Of a stretch of DNA of 64,000 nucleotides, positions 1 through 9,559 are shown piece by piece. The notes beneath the pieces are model-generated. The model ran no database searches. It saw only the letters and a program-made list of their open reading frames with translations, and was not told where the DNA came from. Source of the DNA: Sepioteuthis lessoniana (Eukaryota; Mollusca; Cephalopoda; Myopsida; Loliginidae); NCBI GenBank assembly GCA_963585895.1, contig OY757934.1, positions 37,288,336-37,352,335 of the forward strand. Direction: 5' to 3'. The translations under genes were made by a program, and so were the position numbers. How positions within the stretch are numbered: position 1 is the stretch's first letter; every line of letters starts with the position of its first letter.

Positions 1-19
1 AGTAAATAGTAATATGGCT

Positions 20-715
20 TTTTAAATAGAGAAACGGAATCATTATTAATAGCAACCTAATATAACAATAATAAATAAGTATATAAAAGCGAAAATAGAC
101 AGGACTCAAAAGAATAGCAAGCGTGGACGATGTGGGAAAAGACGAAAAAGGAAAACTGTAAATAAACAAATGCAGAAAAATGGCTAAAAAAGAATGCAAG
201 AATAAGCAAAAGTGGGTGGGGAATGTCGTCAATTGGGAATTGTGCAAACGACTTAAATTTGATCATACTGACAAGCCCACACCAGATAACGTCCTAGAAA
301 ATACGACCCTCAAAATTCTCTGGGATTTTTTTTTTTTGAGAAAAACAGATCCCCCAAATCTCGCGAGAATATTTGGCCTAATTGTAATAAACAAGAAGAC
401 TCAAATTGGTATACTAGTTGACTTTACTGCTCCAGAAGAGATCCAAGATTTAGAGTAAAGAAAAGAGAAAAATTCTAGAAATATCTAGACCTTGTCGGAT
501 AGTTTCAAAAAGGTGTGGAATAGCATTGTGACAGGAATGAAAATTGGAAAAATCCCAAAGAACTTGGAAGAGAAACTTGGCAAACTAGAATCCAAAAAGA
601 GAATAGAGATTGATCAGACCAAAGAAATGTTAAGATCGGTTAGAATTCTCGAAAGAATCCAGGAGAGCTGAGGAATCTCAAACTTCGGTGAAAATCACAT
701 GTTATTACGTGTGTA
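20..715 (+). mobile_element. REL-1 LINE fragment, C-terminal part (degenerate)
   Basis: Broken 3' part of a non-LTR retrotransposon with a restriction-like endonuclease, R4/Dong-like by recognition. The best open stretch, 180-458, contains KWVGNVVNWELCKRLKFDHT and then ILWDF, the segment that precedes the endonuclease in sister copies here (compare 59640-59760). The endonuclease core is decayed to IVINKKTQIGILVDFTAP, and the final helices are readable to about 670 as RSVRILERIQES. It runs into an AT-rich trinucleotide tail at 716-752. Stops and frameshifts make it non-functional. The left end may lie outside the window. Assignment to this LINE type is confident; the exact clade is inferred. 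Confidence 0.75.
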
Positions 716-752
716 AATAATAATAATGATAATAATAATAATAATAATAATC
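716..752. repeat. (TAA)n microsatellite, imperfect
   Basis: Imperfect TAA/TGA trinucleotide tract forming the tail of the REL-1 fragment on its left. It abuts directly the 3' end of a minus-strand RTE-like copy. Confidence 0.9.
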
Positions 753-1226
753 ATGTCGTGCCGCTAGCACAGATATCCCTGACCCTCTCTCGCCACTTCT
801 CCCTATCATTCATCGCTTTTGGCAGGTCTTCAGGGCTACATCCCGTATCCTCACATAGCTGCTTTATGTATGTTCGAGCTGGTCGTCCTGCTTTTGCTTG
901 GCCATATGCGGGGGTCCATAGGAGTACATCACTGATGAGTTTTCGTGATGAGAGGCAAGTGGCCGAATAGTTGGTGTCTTGTGGGGTGTTGCCGCCAGGA
1001 CCTGTTCAATATTGCTCTCAACATTCTTGTGTAATTGCCGTCTACCTTCTTCTTCAGCGGTTTAGTTAGCGTCCAAGTAGTGCATCCATATAGCAGTATC
1101 GATTCGACCGCTGCCGGGAAGAAACCACGTTTCGTTTTATCGGTCAGGTCTGATTTCCATATGATCGAGAGCCTAGCGATAGCTGTCCATACTTTCGTTA
1201 GTCGCGTGTCGATGTCTTTTTCGGTT
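753..1226 (-). mobile_element. RTE-like LINE 3' fragment (copy 1)
   Basis: Minus-strand 3' end of the same LINE as the long copy at 9560-11607. The reverse strand encodes the C-terminal block after the reverse transcriptase, including the region equivalent to RAKAGRP and the terminal WRERVRDIRA-like motif. The 3' terminus is marked by CGGCACGACATGAT followed by trinucleotides. Compared with copy 3 at 19513-19995, about 56 bp are missing near 920-940. The missing piece lies between two AGTT tetramers, which shifts the frame, so the copy is dead. It sits between TAA tracts at 716-752 and 1228-1252. Confidence 0.85.
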
Positions 1227-1227
1227 G

Positions 1228-1275
1228 TTATTATTATTATTATTATTATTTGACAAATAATAATAATAATACAGA
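1228..1275. repeat. (ATT)n / (TAA)n microsatellite pair
   Basis: ATT repeats followed, after a TTGAC interruption, by AAT repeats, giving a small palindromic trinucleotide block between an RTE-like fragment and a REL-1 fragment. Confidence 0.85.
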
Positions 1276-1665
1276 GGATCAGACTTCATAATAATCAACA
1301 AAAAAAAAAAGAGAACTTGCAAAATTGTGGACTTTGCTGCCCTAGCTGACCACATAATAAAAGAAGGTGAACAGAAGGATACCTGAACCTTGCTAGGTAA
1401 TTGAAAAAAAAAAACGATGGAACATAAAGGTGACTATTATACCAATCGTGACTGGTGCTTTTGGTACTGTCACCAAAGGATGAATAGAGGGACTGGAGGA
1501 CTTGGAAATGAGAGGACAAGTTGAAACTATCCAAACTACTATATTATTGAGAACGGCTAGAATACTGAGAAAAGTTCTGGAGACTTGCTGTCACTCAGAC
1601 TCCTGTGAAAGACCATCAGCTAACACTGACGTGAAAAATTCTCAAGGAGTAAATAATAATATGGG
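1276..1665 (+). mobile_element. REL-1 LINE 3' end (copy 2)
   Basis: 5'-truncated REL-1 copy beginning inside the restriction-like endonuclease: the frame starting near 1287 reads IIINKKKRTCKIVDFAA, then ADH. Several frames are needed to follow it to the 3' end. The non-coding end carries two conserved small hairpins, CATCAGC-TAAC-ACTGACG near 1614-1632 and TCTC-AAG-GAG near 1641-1652, followed by a short TAA tail. It starts right after the TAA tract at 1258-1275. Confidence 0.8.
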
Positions 1666-2815
1666 TATGGCTTAGAAAGGGAAACCTTGAGAGAGAACCT
1701 GGATCACTTTTAATAGCGATAAAAACAATGCCATAAAGGTTAGTTATATATAAACCAAAATTGATAACGGGCAACAGAACAGCAAGTATCGTTATGCAAA
1801 GACGGAGATGAAACGTTCAATCACACAATAAACGAATACTTCAAACTAGCACAAAAGGAATACAAGACTAGGCATGACTGGGAAGGAAAGGTGATCCACT
1901 GGGAAATGTAAAGTAAAAAAAGTAAAGTTGGCGACTGTAGTCGAGGGCGACCAGAAGGCTCCCTTTTCAGTAGCTACTACACCGAGGTGTAGGGGAGGGT
2001 GCTACTCCTTTCCCTGGATTGCTCCACTTTACCCTTGATACGTACCTTATAATGCTGAGTGTTAAGCAAGGAAGTATCAAGTACAATTTTTAAAGTCTAT
2101 GCTATGACTCAACCTGGGATTGAACCCCGGTCTCCCGGCCAATTGGCAAACACTCTACTCTCTAAGCTAATGAGCCGGGAAATGTACAAGAGATTAAACT
2201 CTGATCATACAACCAAATGGTATAAACACAAATCTGAATCCGTCCTAGAAATTGAGACGCATAAAATCCAGTGGGATTTTGAGATACAAACGGAACACCG
2301 AATCTCAGCCAGAATATCAGACTCAGAGTTAATTAACAAGAAAGAAAGAAATTGCCGTCTTGTAGATTTTGTCGTTCCGGCAGATCACAGCATGAAAAAA
2401 GAAAGCAAAATAAGTAAATAAATAAATAAATAAACAGATACTTGAACCTTGCCAGAGAACTAAAAAAAGGTTTGCAACATGAAAGTGATGGTGGGTAGTA
2501 AATGTGGTTGGCGCAATTGGAAGACCTAGAAAATAGACTCGATGAATTGGAGATAAGAGGAAGCATCAAAATTAGAGACCTCAGCATTGTTGAGATCTAC
2601 TATATTATTGAATACTGGAAACCTAATGAGACTTGCTGTCACTCTGACTCCAGTGAAAAATCATCCGTTAATAAAACACAAAAAATGGTTAAAAGTGGAC
2701 TGTACGGAGTATCATATACACTTTTATGCAATTACAAACCAAGAAGAAATACAATTTAAAGAACCAACTACAAATGTAGAGAAAGAACTAAATGTACAGA
2801 TGCAAACTTAGATTC
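1666..2815 (+). mobile_element. REL-1 LINE fragment (copy 3), interrupted by SINE C
   Basis: A longer REL-1 copy. Before the SINE insertion it encodes the zinc-knuckle-like and linker region (CKDGDETFNHTINEYFKLAQ, then HDWEGKVIHWEM). After the insertion it continues as YKRLNSDHTTKWY, then WDFEIQTEH, then INKKERNCRLVDFVVPADH. The reading continues across 1901-1910 and 2177-2186, the duplicated target site of the SINE. The 3' part to about 2660 is shifted between frames, with the endonuclease RPD motif degraded. Beyond 2660 the similarity fades. Confidence 0.8.
1911..2176 (-). mobile_element. SINE C (tRNA-derived), copy 1
   Basis: Minus-strand SINE. On the reverse strand the head reads like a tRNA gene: an A-box-like TTAGCTTAGAGAGTAGAG at 2152-2169 and a B box GGTTCAATCCC near 2110-2120. 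The body ends in CGCCAACTTTAC and a T/A-rich tail near 1911-1930. It is flanked by a perfect 10-bp target-site duplication, GGGAAATGTA, at 1901-1910 and 2177-2186, inside a REL-1 LINE. Other copies lie at 6412-6674, 40172-40411 and 50157-50262. Confidence 0.88.
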
Positions 2816-3480
2816 AATAAATCAAAGAATGTGAGAAGATAAATCCTTAAAAACGTGTTTAATAGTTGCTAAAAAAGATTATGCAAAAAAAAAAACAAAA
2901 AAAACAGGTAGTTGTGGATATCCAACAAAATGAAAGTATAGCACTTGAAATGAATGCATTTAATATAGAAACATTAAAACAATCAAGCAATGATTTTATG
3001 AGACCTTTTGCAACAAAAAAATGATTACAACTAATTAGAGAACAGTCAGCAAGAAATTAAAAAAAACACAGACTACATGGAAAATAAGATTAAAATCGAC
3101 GAAATTAAACGAAATATAATCAGAGAACACCTTAAGGTATCTAATACTAATATGAAAGACAGAACTCCTCTAAAAATGATGAAAAAAACAATAGAAGATA
3201 AAGATGGCAAACAATACCACGGAAGATTTACTACAAGGCTTTAAACCAAATCTTACGCTTTTAAATGCAATAATATATTCAACTGCTACAGTAATATTTC
3301 CTTTTGCATCCTTAATTTCCATTTAGGTTGCTTAAAGCTGTTTCGTTTATGTGTTATGGCTGCTGGGAGTAACCATAACAAATAGAAATAGCTTTAAGCA
3401 ACCCAAATGGAAATAAAGGATAAAAAAAAGAAATAGAGGTCTATAAAGATGAAATATCAATATTTGATGAAATGAGTTAG
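2816..3480 (+). mobile_element. Probable 5' part of REL-2 LINE, very degraded
   Basis: A-rich sequence with scattered short open runs, such as NTNIKDRTPLKMMKKTIED around 3145-3200. It leads into the recognisable REL-2 LINE that starts near 3480. Placement as its N-terminal region is inferred from position and composition only. A hairpin (3308-3421) lies within it. Confidence 0.4.
3308..3421. repeat. Foldback hairpin, arms about 50 bp
   Basis: Left arm 3308-3359 pairs with right arm 3373-3421 with few mismatches around a loop of about 13 bases. The inner stem is GTTATGG/CCATAAC and the outer parts are TTTCCATTT and AAATGGAAA. It looks like a small foldback or MITE-type element. No target-site duplication was recognised. 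Confidence 0.8.
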
Positions 3481-3645
3481 TGTGCTAAAGTGGGGACAAG
3501 GAAAGAAAGAAAAATTAAAAGAAAATATAAAATATGAGGTAACATCACTTGATAAGACACCGGTAATAAAAGAAACATTGATGGTAAAAATCCAGCTAAA
3601 GGTCCTGCGTATCCAAAGATATGAAAAACGAACAAAATTCATTAG

Positions 3646-4187
3646 TTGGAATCATTTTGAGATGAGGCTTCTTAATCTGAGAATTAATTTTTATTTATTG
3701 CGGACTTTTTGTCCTCATCTTGGTAGTTTTTATGTTGTTTCTTCTTTCACTACGTTTCACGATGGAGGTGCCCGTGGTGTAATTGTTATCGTCGTAGGAA
3801 ATGAACACGGCGACACGAGTTCAAATGCTGGACGAGACTGATTGCATTTCACATAGCACTAATACCCTTGGGAAAGGTATGAATCCAATTATTCTCCCTC
3901 CAACTATGGGTAAATAGTAGGACATACTAGGTTCTTCAGCTTTGGTTAGGCAACTAGTCTAGGAGAAGGAAAACTCTGAATTAAAACCTGTTAAACTCCG
4001 CTTAAAATTGACCTTGTGTCATATCCTGCCCGAGCGGAGGGGTCGGTAAATAGGACTACGTTTCGGTCGCGGTAAATCACCTGAAGAAGGCCAGAGGTGA
4101 AATTTGGCCGAAACGTAGTGAAAGAAGAAACAACACAAAAACTACCAAGATGCAGACAAAAAGTCCGCAATAAATAAAAATTAATTC
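3646..4187. mobile_element. Foldback element carrying a nested SINE A
   Basis: The element has long inverted arms, about 3681-3758 and 4101-4187, which match almost perfectly (GCGGACTTTTTG against CAAAAAGTCCGC; TTTCTTCTTTCACTACG against its complement). It is flanked by a 14-bp target-site duplication, ACAAAATTCATTAG, at 3632-3645 and 4188-4201, in a REL-2 LINE whose frame continues across it. Without the SINE the element is about 240 bp. The inner part, near 4056-4120, has a second CTACGTTTCGG / CCGAAACGTAG pair. Its class (MITE or foldback) is uncertain. Confidence 0.82.
3759..4054 (+). mobile_element. SINE A (tRNA-derived), copy 1
   Basis: About 296 bp. The head resembles a tRNA gene: A-box-like TGGTGTAATTG near 3775 and B-box-like GAGTTCAAATGC near 3819. 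The body contains the core CTATGGGTAAATAG near 3906 and ends with CCTTGTGTCATATCCTGCC, then GCGGAGGGG. A perfect 10-bp target-site duplication, ACTACGTTTC, sits at 3749-3758 and 4055-4064, within the arms of the foldback. This is the innermost and youngest insertion in a three-level nest. Confidence 0.9.
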
Positions 4188-5045
4188 ACAAAATTCATTA
4201 GACACAAAAAAAAAAACCCATTTAAGACGATCCCAAAAATTATATCGAGAAATAGTAAAAGAGACAATAGATGTAAAGGAAACCTACACAGTTGAAGAAT
4301 TAAAAACATTCAAGAGGTTTAGAGGAATCCTCCAGAAATAATATAATAAAAAAGCAAGTTGGATTAAAAATATAAAAGGCATACAAATAATGAACCATAT
4401 ATGTACGAGGATATTACCATAGAAGAGATTCTGAATGCATTTAAATGTAAACATACATACAAGTCACTTAGAATAGATAGATCCACCATTTATTCTCTAC
4501 ACATCAACAAAGGATGAATCTTATTTTAGAAATCATTAAAGAACCTAAAAACAACCTGGTTGGCCCAAGGTAGTAACATACCTACAAAACAAGGAAAACA
4601 ACAAATGCAAAGCTACTAACCTATCACATGCCTTCCTGCAAAATATAACGTAATAACATCAATTCTAAAGGATGAAATAGTCAAATTCATGAAATATAAG
4701 AACCACTTCCGTTTTGAACAAAAGAGATGCAAACAAGAATCTTATTGTAAAAATCACAACCATATAAATTAGATGATCATGGAGAATCGTTGATCTAAAC
4801 AAAAAAAAATCTAAGTATGGCTTGGATTGACAAAAAAAAAGAAGAAAGATTTTGATAGCATACCCCACGAATGGATTCTAAAAGTTCTAAACATTCTAAA
4901 TATATCCACAGCTATGATAACATTCCTCAAATATAATATGGAAATGTAGCGTACTGACCTCTGATTAATTCATGAAAAAAGCATAAACTAATAATCTGAG
5001 CATTAACAAAGGAAATTATTGAGGAAGACTTACTTTCTCCTCTTA

Positions 5046-6130
5046 TGACGATATGAAGCATTCATTGGTGCTAAAAGCCTATGGAAAGCAGGATGAATTT
5101 TTCTATTTAGAAAACCGCTTTTATAAAGCAGACTTATTAACTTTGAAAGAATTTCAAAAGTCAATTCAAAAGGTCTGTGAGAGACTAGTACTAATCGAAC
5201 ATTAAAACTGTCAAAACAAAAAGTAAGCAGGTTTGGTGTTTTGTCAGTGGATTTATCCATTTTAAATCATGACATCCCGAACTAACTCTTGCCCCCATTC
5301 TTTTTGGTGAAAAGGTCAAATCTTTGGTGAGATTAATCAGATCTTGATTGTCTTGTTTTGGGTAATGAAAAAAGAGATACTCCCCCAGAAAGGGTAGACT
5401 GGGTCCCTTAATTAACCAAGCCTCGCTATTATGGTTTGATTGAGGGACCAATTAAAATCTGATTCGTGGCAGAGATATTCATCCCACAGACATATATCAG
5501 CGTATTTGTTTGGCTGACCAGTGAAAAAATAGTTGAAAAATACGAAATGACCAGTGATTGGTCAGCCAATCGGGAATGTTTGTTTCCTGCGGAATCCTCA
5601 ATAAAAATACATGTTTTTATAGTTTGAAAGGAAGAGATATCCGATATTCCTACCGAAGACAGGAGGATAAGAAAGAAAATCTCTCCAAGCATTTAAGCCT
5701 CTCAAGCAAAAGCCTCACTTTTCGAAAAATTGAGTATCATAGAAATACTGCACCAGCCAGATATCTCACTTGTCTGTCGCTTAAATACAACAAAAGCGAC
5801 TCAATTTCCATATATATATATATATATATACATTGTTACACCATTGTTGTTAATTGTTAATGAGAGTTTTTCTTGTCTTTGAGTTCTCAATACCCAGGCA
5901 ACCTGTTTCAACCAAGCACCCAACCATTAGAAAAAGTTCCGGATAGTTGTGTTATCCACATCTGTGGATCTTTCAAACACAACGTGGGCACAGGAGAAGT
6001 TGATAAACCAACTGGCCAGAAGCGTGTGTGGCAGTTAAGGAATTAAGTACACAATCAAGTACAGTGACTAGCATAGGACCAGAGTTTAACTTGAATAGCT
6101 CTACTGACTTTCTCCATAGAACTTTAAAAT
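5046..6130. other. Unclassified insertion within the REL-2 LINE
   Basis: The REL-2 coding similarity stops near 5045 and resumes near 6130-6160. The 1.1 kb between has short open frames on both strands, a (TA)n tract at about 5811-5830, and no motif I recognise. It could be another element or a rearrangement. Confidence 0.5.
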
Positions 6131-6411
6131 CACAGACAATGGATAAAAAATACAAAAAAAAAATCAATTTTATATGGCCGAGCTTAGGTTACATGCACAA
6201 ATGGTTACAATTTAGAAGATCTAATAGGCACTGTAAAAAGATTTAGGGATAACATTGTGATGCAATTCGATCAGAACAAAGGCATGAAGGTTACATTTCG
6301 GAAAGTCTCTCGATTAAAGTTTAAAAACACCACGCGAGATATAAGCAGGGAAATTACAAAGTTTGAACACAATAAAACCAGGAATTAACGAAAAGAATGG
6401 TATCAATATAC

Positions 6412-6674
6412 TATAAAAAAGTTGGCGACCATAGTCGAGGGTAACCCGAAGGCTCCTTTTTCGATAGCTACTACACCAATGTGTTGGGGAGGGCGCTACT
6501 CCTTCCCTGGATTGCTCTACTTTACCCTTGATCCGTACCTTATAATGCTGAGTGTTAAGCAAGGAGGCATCAAGTACCATTTTTTGAGTCTTTGGTATGA
6601 CTCGACCTGGGATTGAACCCAGGTTTCCCGGGCCATTGGCGAACACTCTAACCCCTCGGCCAATGTCCGGTTAT
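6412..6674 (-). mobile_element. SINE C (tRNA-derived), copy 2
   Basis: Best preserved SINE C. On the reverse strand an A box TGGCCGAGGGG lies near 6655-6665 and a B box GGTTCAATCCC near 6610-6620, with tRNA-like spacing between them. The 3' body ends GTCGCCAACTTTTTTATAG. An exact 11-bp target-site duplication, TATCAATATAC, is at 6401-6411 and 6675-6685. The REL-2 coding frame joins across it (YNRLIKIS). Confidence 0.92.
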
Positions 6675-7760
6675 TATCAATATACAATAGACTAATAAAA
6701 ATAAGTAAATACTTTTATTGGAGAATGAGAGTCATATTAAAAACAGAATGCAAAACAAAGATATGGTAATTAACACCCTGGCAATACAAGTAGTATCATA
6801 CGGTTTTAATATAATAAACTAGACGTTAACTGAAATAAAAAATGAATGATATTAAAGTCAGGAAACTAATAACCTGCCACAGAACGCTTCATCCACGAAC
6901 AGTTATAGACCGTCTCTACATCAGAAGAGAAAATGGCAGAAGAGGCCTTATCCAACAAGAATTGACCTACAACTATCGAATTAAAGACATATTAAGACAC
7001 TACAACAGATTCAATCAATTAAAAACGTCTCGGAACAAAAAGTACTACATTGACGATAATCACAAAGAATGAGAAATACTGCTATAGATATAACAAATAC
7101 TAATTGATGGCTGAAAGGTGCTGGAATGAAGACTGAGACGGGGAAGTTAATAATAGCAGCACTGGAACACAACCTTCCAAGTAGATTCTATCATGCAAAC
7201 ATAATAAAAAAAACATAAACAAACAAAAAACGATCAAACCCAATGAGAGGATTATGTTAATAAAAAACTGAATCATTCAACTATTATTAGAGTCAACCCT
7301 AATACCAATAGACTATAAAGAAAGGCATGATAAAATAGGACATCATATTCATTGAAAAATATGCAAATGTTTTAGAATATTGAAATCTGAAATGTAGCAT
7401 AAATACCAGCCACAACTAATTGAAAAATCGCAAGAAGTGATTGTTCTCTTGGACTTTACCATCAAAAACGATATGAATATAAAGAACAATAGACCAGATA
7501 TAGTGGCCAAGGATTATAAAAGAAAAAAAGGGTCTTCTACTTGATACAACAGTGCCAATAGATAATGAAATATCAGTTGGAGAGTATTATAAAATCAATA
7601 AATACGAAGACCTGGAAAAAGAAAAATTGAAAAAACTCTTACAGCTTAAAATTACCACTGTACTACTAATAATAGGATCCTCCTGAGTATGATAAAAAAA
7701 TATGAACAGATAAACACATTATTAAGATACCCGGCAGTCCCAGTCAATATGAAATACAAA

Positions 7761-7961
7761 AACACTGTACTCTGCAGAACTGTTAATCTCTTTCAGAGTG
7801 TAAAACTAATGTGACTGAAAATTATCCCCCAAAAGAAGCCACAAAAACATAGACACATAGAACGCATAAAATCACTACCTACCCTCACGCTGGGTCTTGC
7901 CTAGAACTCCGGTGGAGGATTGTAAGTAACCAAAATTATAACAGAATATTAAATAATAATA
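7761..7961. other. REL-2 3' tail and junction, poorly resolved
   Basis: End of the REL-2 copy, with degraded C-terminal residues (LCRTVNLFQ near 7770-7795), followed by non-coding sequence and a short TAA run at about 7950-7966 just before the next REL-1 copy. Confidence 0.5.
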
Positions 7962-8415
7962 ATAACGACTGGGTCGGCAAGATGACCCCCTGGGAGATGA
8001 GCAAGGAATTTAATTTTGACCATACGAACAAATGGTATATGCACAACCTAATAATAATCAACAAAAGACAGAGAACGTGCAAAATTGTCGACTTTGCAGT
8101 CACGGCTGACCACAGAATAAAACTGAAAGAATGTGAAAAGAAGGATAAGTACCTCGACCTTGCTAGGGAATTGAAAAAATATGGAACATACAGGTGTAAT
8201 TGGTGCGTTTGGAACAGTAACTAAAGGATTACAAAATGGACTGGAAGACTTGGAATTTGGCAGACGAGTGGAGACCATCCAAATTACTATATTATTGAGA
8301 ACGGCCAGAATACTGAGGAGAGTCCTGGAAACTTGAGGAGACTTGCTGTCACTCAAACTCAAGTGAAAACCATCAGCTAAAACTGATGTGAAAAACTCTC
8401 AATGAGTAAATAAGG
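7962..8415 (+). mobile_element. REL-1 LINE 3' end (copy 4), internally deleted
   Basis: Starts at a TAA run and reads WEMSKEFNFDHTNKWYMHN (7988-8046). It then jumps directly to LIIINKRQRTCKIVDFAVTADH, so the stretch with the RPD motif has been deleted in frame. The next part, KDKYLDLARELKK, is also open. Downstream helices continue in another frame (ETWRVQ-like to TARILRRVLET). The 3' hairpins CATCAGCTAAAACTGATG and ACTCTCAATGAGT are present at about 8372-8405, followed by TAA-type sequence. Confidence 0.82.
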
Positions 8416-9195
8416 ATAATAATAACTAAGCTGGAAAACCCCTAGGAAGGAAAAAAATGACGTAGCTGATACCTACTGGAAACACAAGTCGCTGACGTTG
8501 ATAGAAATCTGACCTAGTGGTGCAGCACTACAAGATTTTTTTTCTGGCCATACAATATCAAAACCTGTCAACAAGATCTTATCAGGCACATTTTAAAGAA
8601 TAGAATTGATAGAAAATCTCGTTTCTGTACCCTTACGGAGGAGACTACACACCATTTCACATATGGCGGCGCTGCCCTTGCCCCAAATTAATTTAATGTA
8701 GGGATTGCAGAGAATGGCAATATCTGCATTGGAAGATATGCCGACAATATAACCCATCCCATTAAAAGATGGTATGAACAAAAAAAACAAAAAAAAAAAC
8801 AAAAAAAAACACCATCACTTGTAGAAAGTGAAAATATTAAATTGCTCTGAGACTTCACCATAGATACCGACTGTTCTACACAAGATAATAGAAAAGATAC
8901 AGAAAAAAACATAGCAAGGAAGATACATCCTATCTCATAGACATGGTCATTCCGTCAGATAAAAAAATTGATAAAGTTTCAAAATCAGGGAAAAAATGTC
9001 AAAAATGTGGTATTTAAACATAACCACTGTTCTGGTGGTAGTAATTGGAGGAGTTCTAGGAATGATTAAAAAGGATATTGAAATGCACATTCAGGGAATC
9101 CAAAGAAACCCATCTTTACCTGAAAGGCAAAAGATCGTGCTAATGAGCACTGATCATATACTCAGAAAACTTTTTCTTTCATATGCTCCATGATG
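8416..9195 (+). mobile_element. REL-2 LINE 3' fragment (copy 2)
   Basis: Second REL-2 copy, readable as RFCTLTEETTHHFTYGGAAL (8617-8676), then a degraded SENIKLLDFTIDTDC stretch, then the closing helices at 9000-9190 (TTVLVVVIGGVLGMIKKDIE, then QKIVLMSTDHILRKL). Frames change repeatedly and an A-rich run at 8778-8810 interrupts it. The sequence clearly differs from REL-1, so two subfamilies are interleaved in this region. Confidence 0.72.
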
Positions 9196-9204
9196 TCTTC
9201 AGAA

Positions 9205-9520
9205 AATTTTCGTTTAATTCAGTTCTCACATGAAAGACTTGGTGAAAAAAACCCAACTATCAAACAGAAAATCAAGGAAGGTGACGGAGATATCATTTGT
9301 GGTTGGTGCTCTTGGAATAATCCCAAAAGGATTGGTAAAGGGACGAAAAAATTTAGAAATAAGAGGACGAGTAGAGACCATCCAGAATACAGCATTATTC
9401 AGATCGTGCAGAAGACTGAGAAGAGTTCTGGTGACTTGAGGGACTTGCTGTCACTAAAACTCCAGTGAGAAACCGTCAGCTAACGGTGGTATAAAAACTC
9501 TCAAAAGAGTTAAAATAATT
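9205..9520 (+). mobile_element. REL-1 LINE 3' end (copy 5)
   Basis: Short 5'-truncated REL-1 copy. One frame gives VTEISFVVGALGIIPKGLVK then NLEIRGRVETIQNTALFRSC; another gives SSGDLRDLLSLKLQ. The 3' hairpins are visible as CCGTCAGC-TAAC-GGTGG and ACTCT-CAAA-AGAGT at 9473-9510, with an extended second stem, followed by a short AAT-rich tail. Confidence 0.8.
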
Positions 9521-9559
9521 AGAATAATCATACATCTTCAAGCTGAGAATTATTTCAAC

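Larger units (their letters stand above)
3481..7760 (+). mobile_element. REL-2 LINE, long degenerate copy with nested insertions
   Basis: Remains of an R4/Dong-like LINE readable in pieces. 3580-3645 encodes KVLRIQRYEKRTKF, the N-terminal linker. 4490-4640 encodes TTWLAQGSNIPTK and PITCLPAKYNVITSI (RT region 1-2). 4650-4940 encodes EQKRCK and FDSIPHEWILKVLNI (RT palm). 4985-5045 encodes the degraded GDSLSP-like segment. 6170-6400 encodes TVKRFRDNIVMQFDQNKGMK. 6842-7072 encodes LHPRTVIDRLYIRRENGRRG (thumb). 7490-7700 encodes NNRPDIVAKDYKRKKGLLLD, the RPD...D endonuclease. Insertions are a foldback plus SINE A (3646-4187), unclassified DNA (about 5046-6130) and SINE C (6412-6674). Stops and frameshifts abound. 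Confidence 0.8.

Noticed and set aside
2150-2176. Functional tRNA genes at A/B-box sites
   Set aside because: The heads of SINE A, C and D have tRNA-like boxes but no complete cloverleaf with matching acceptor stem, and they continue into repeated bodies.
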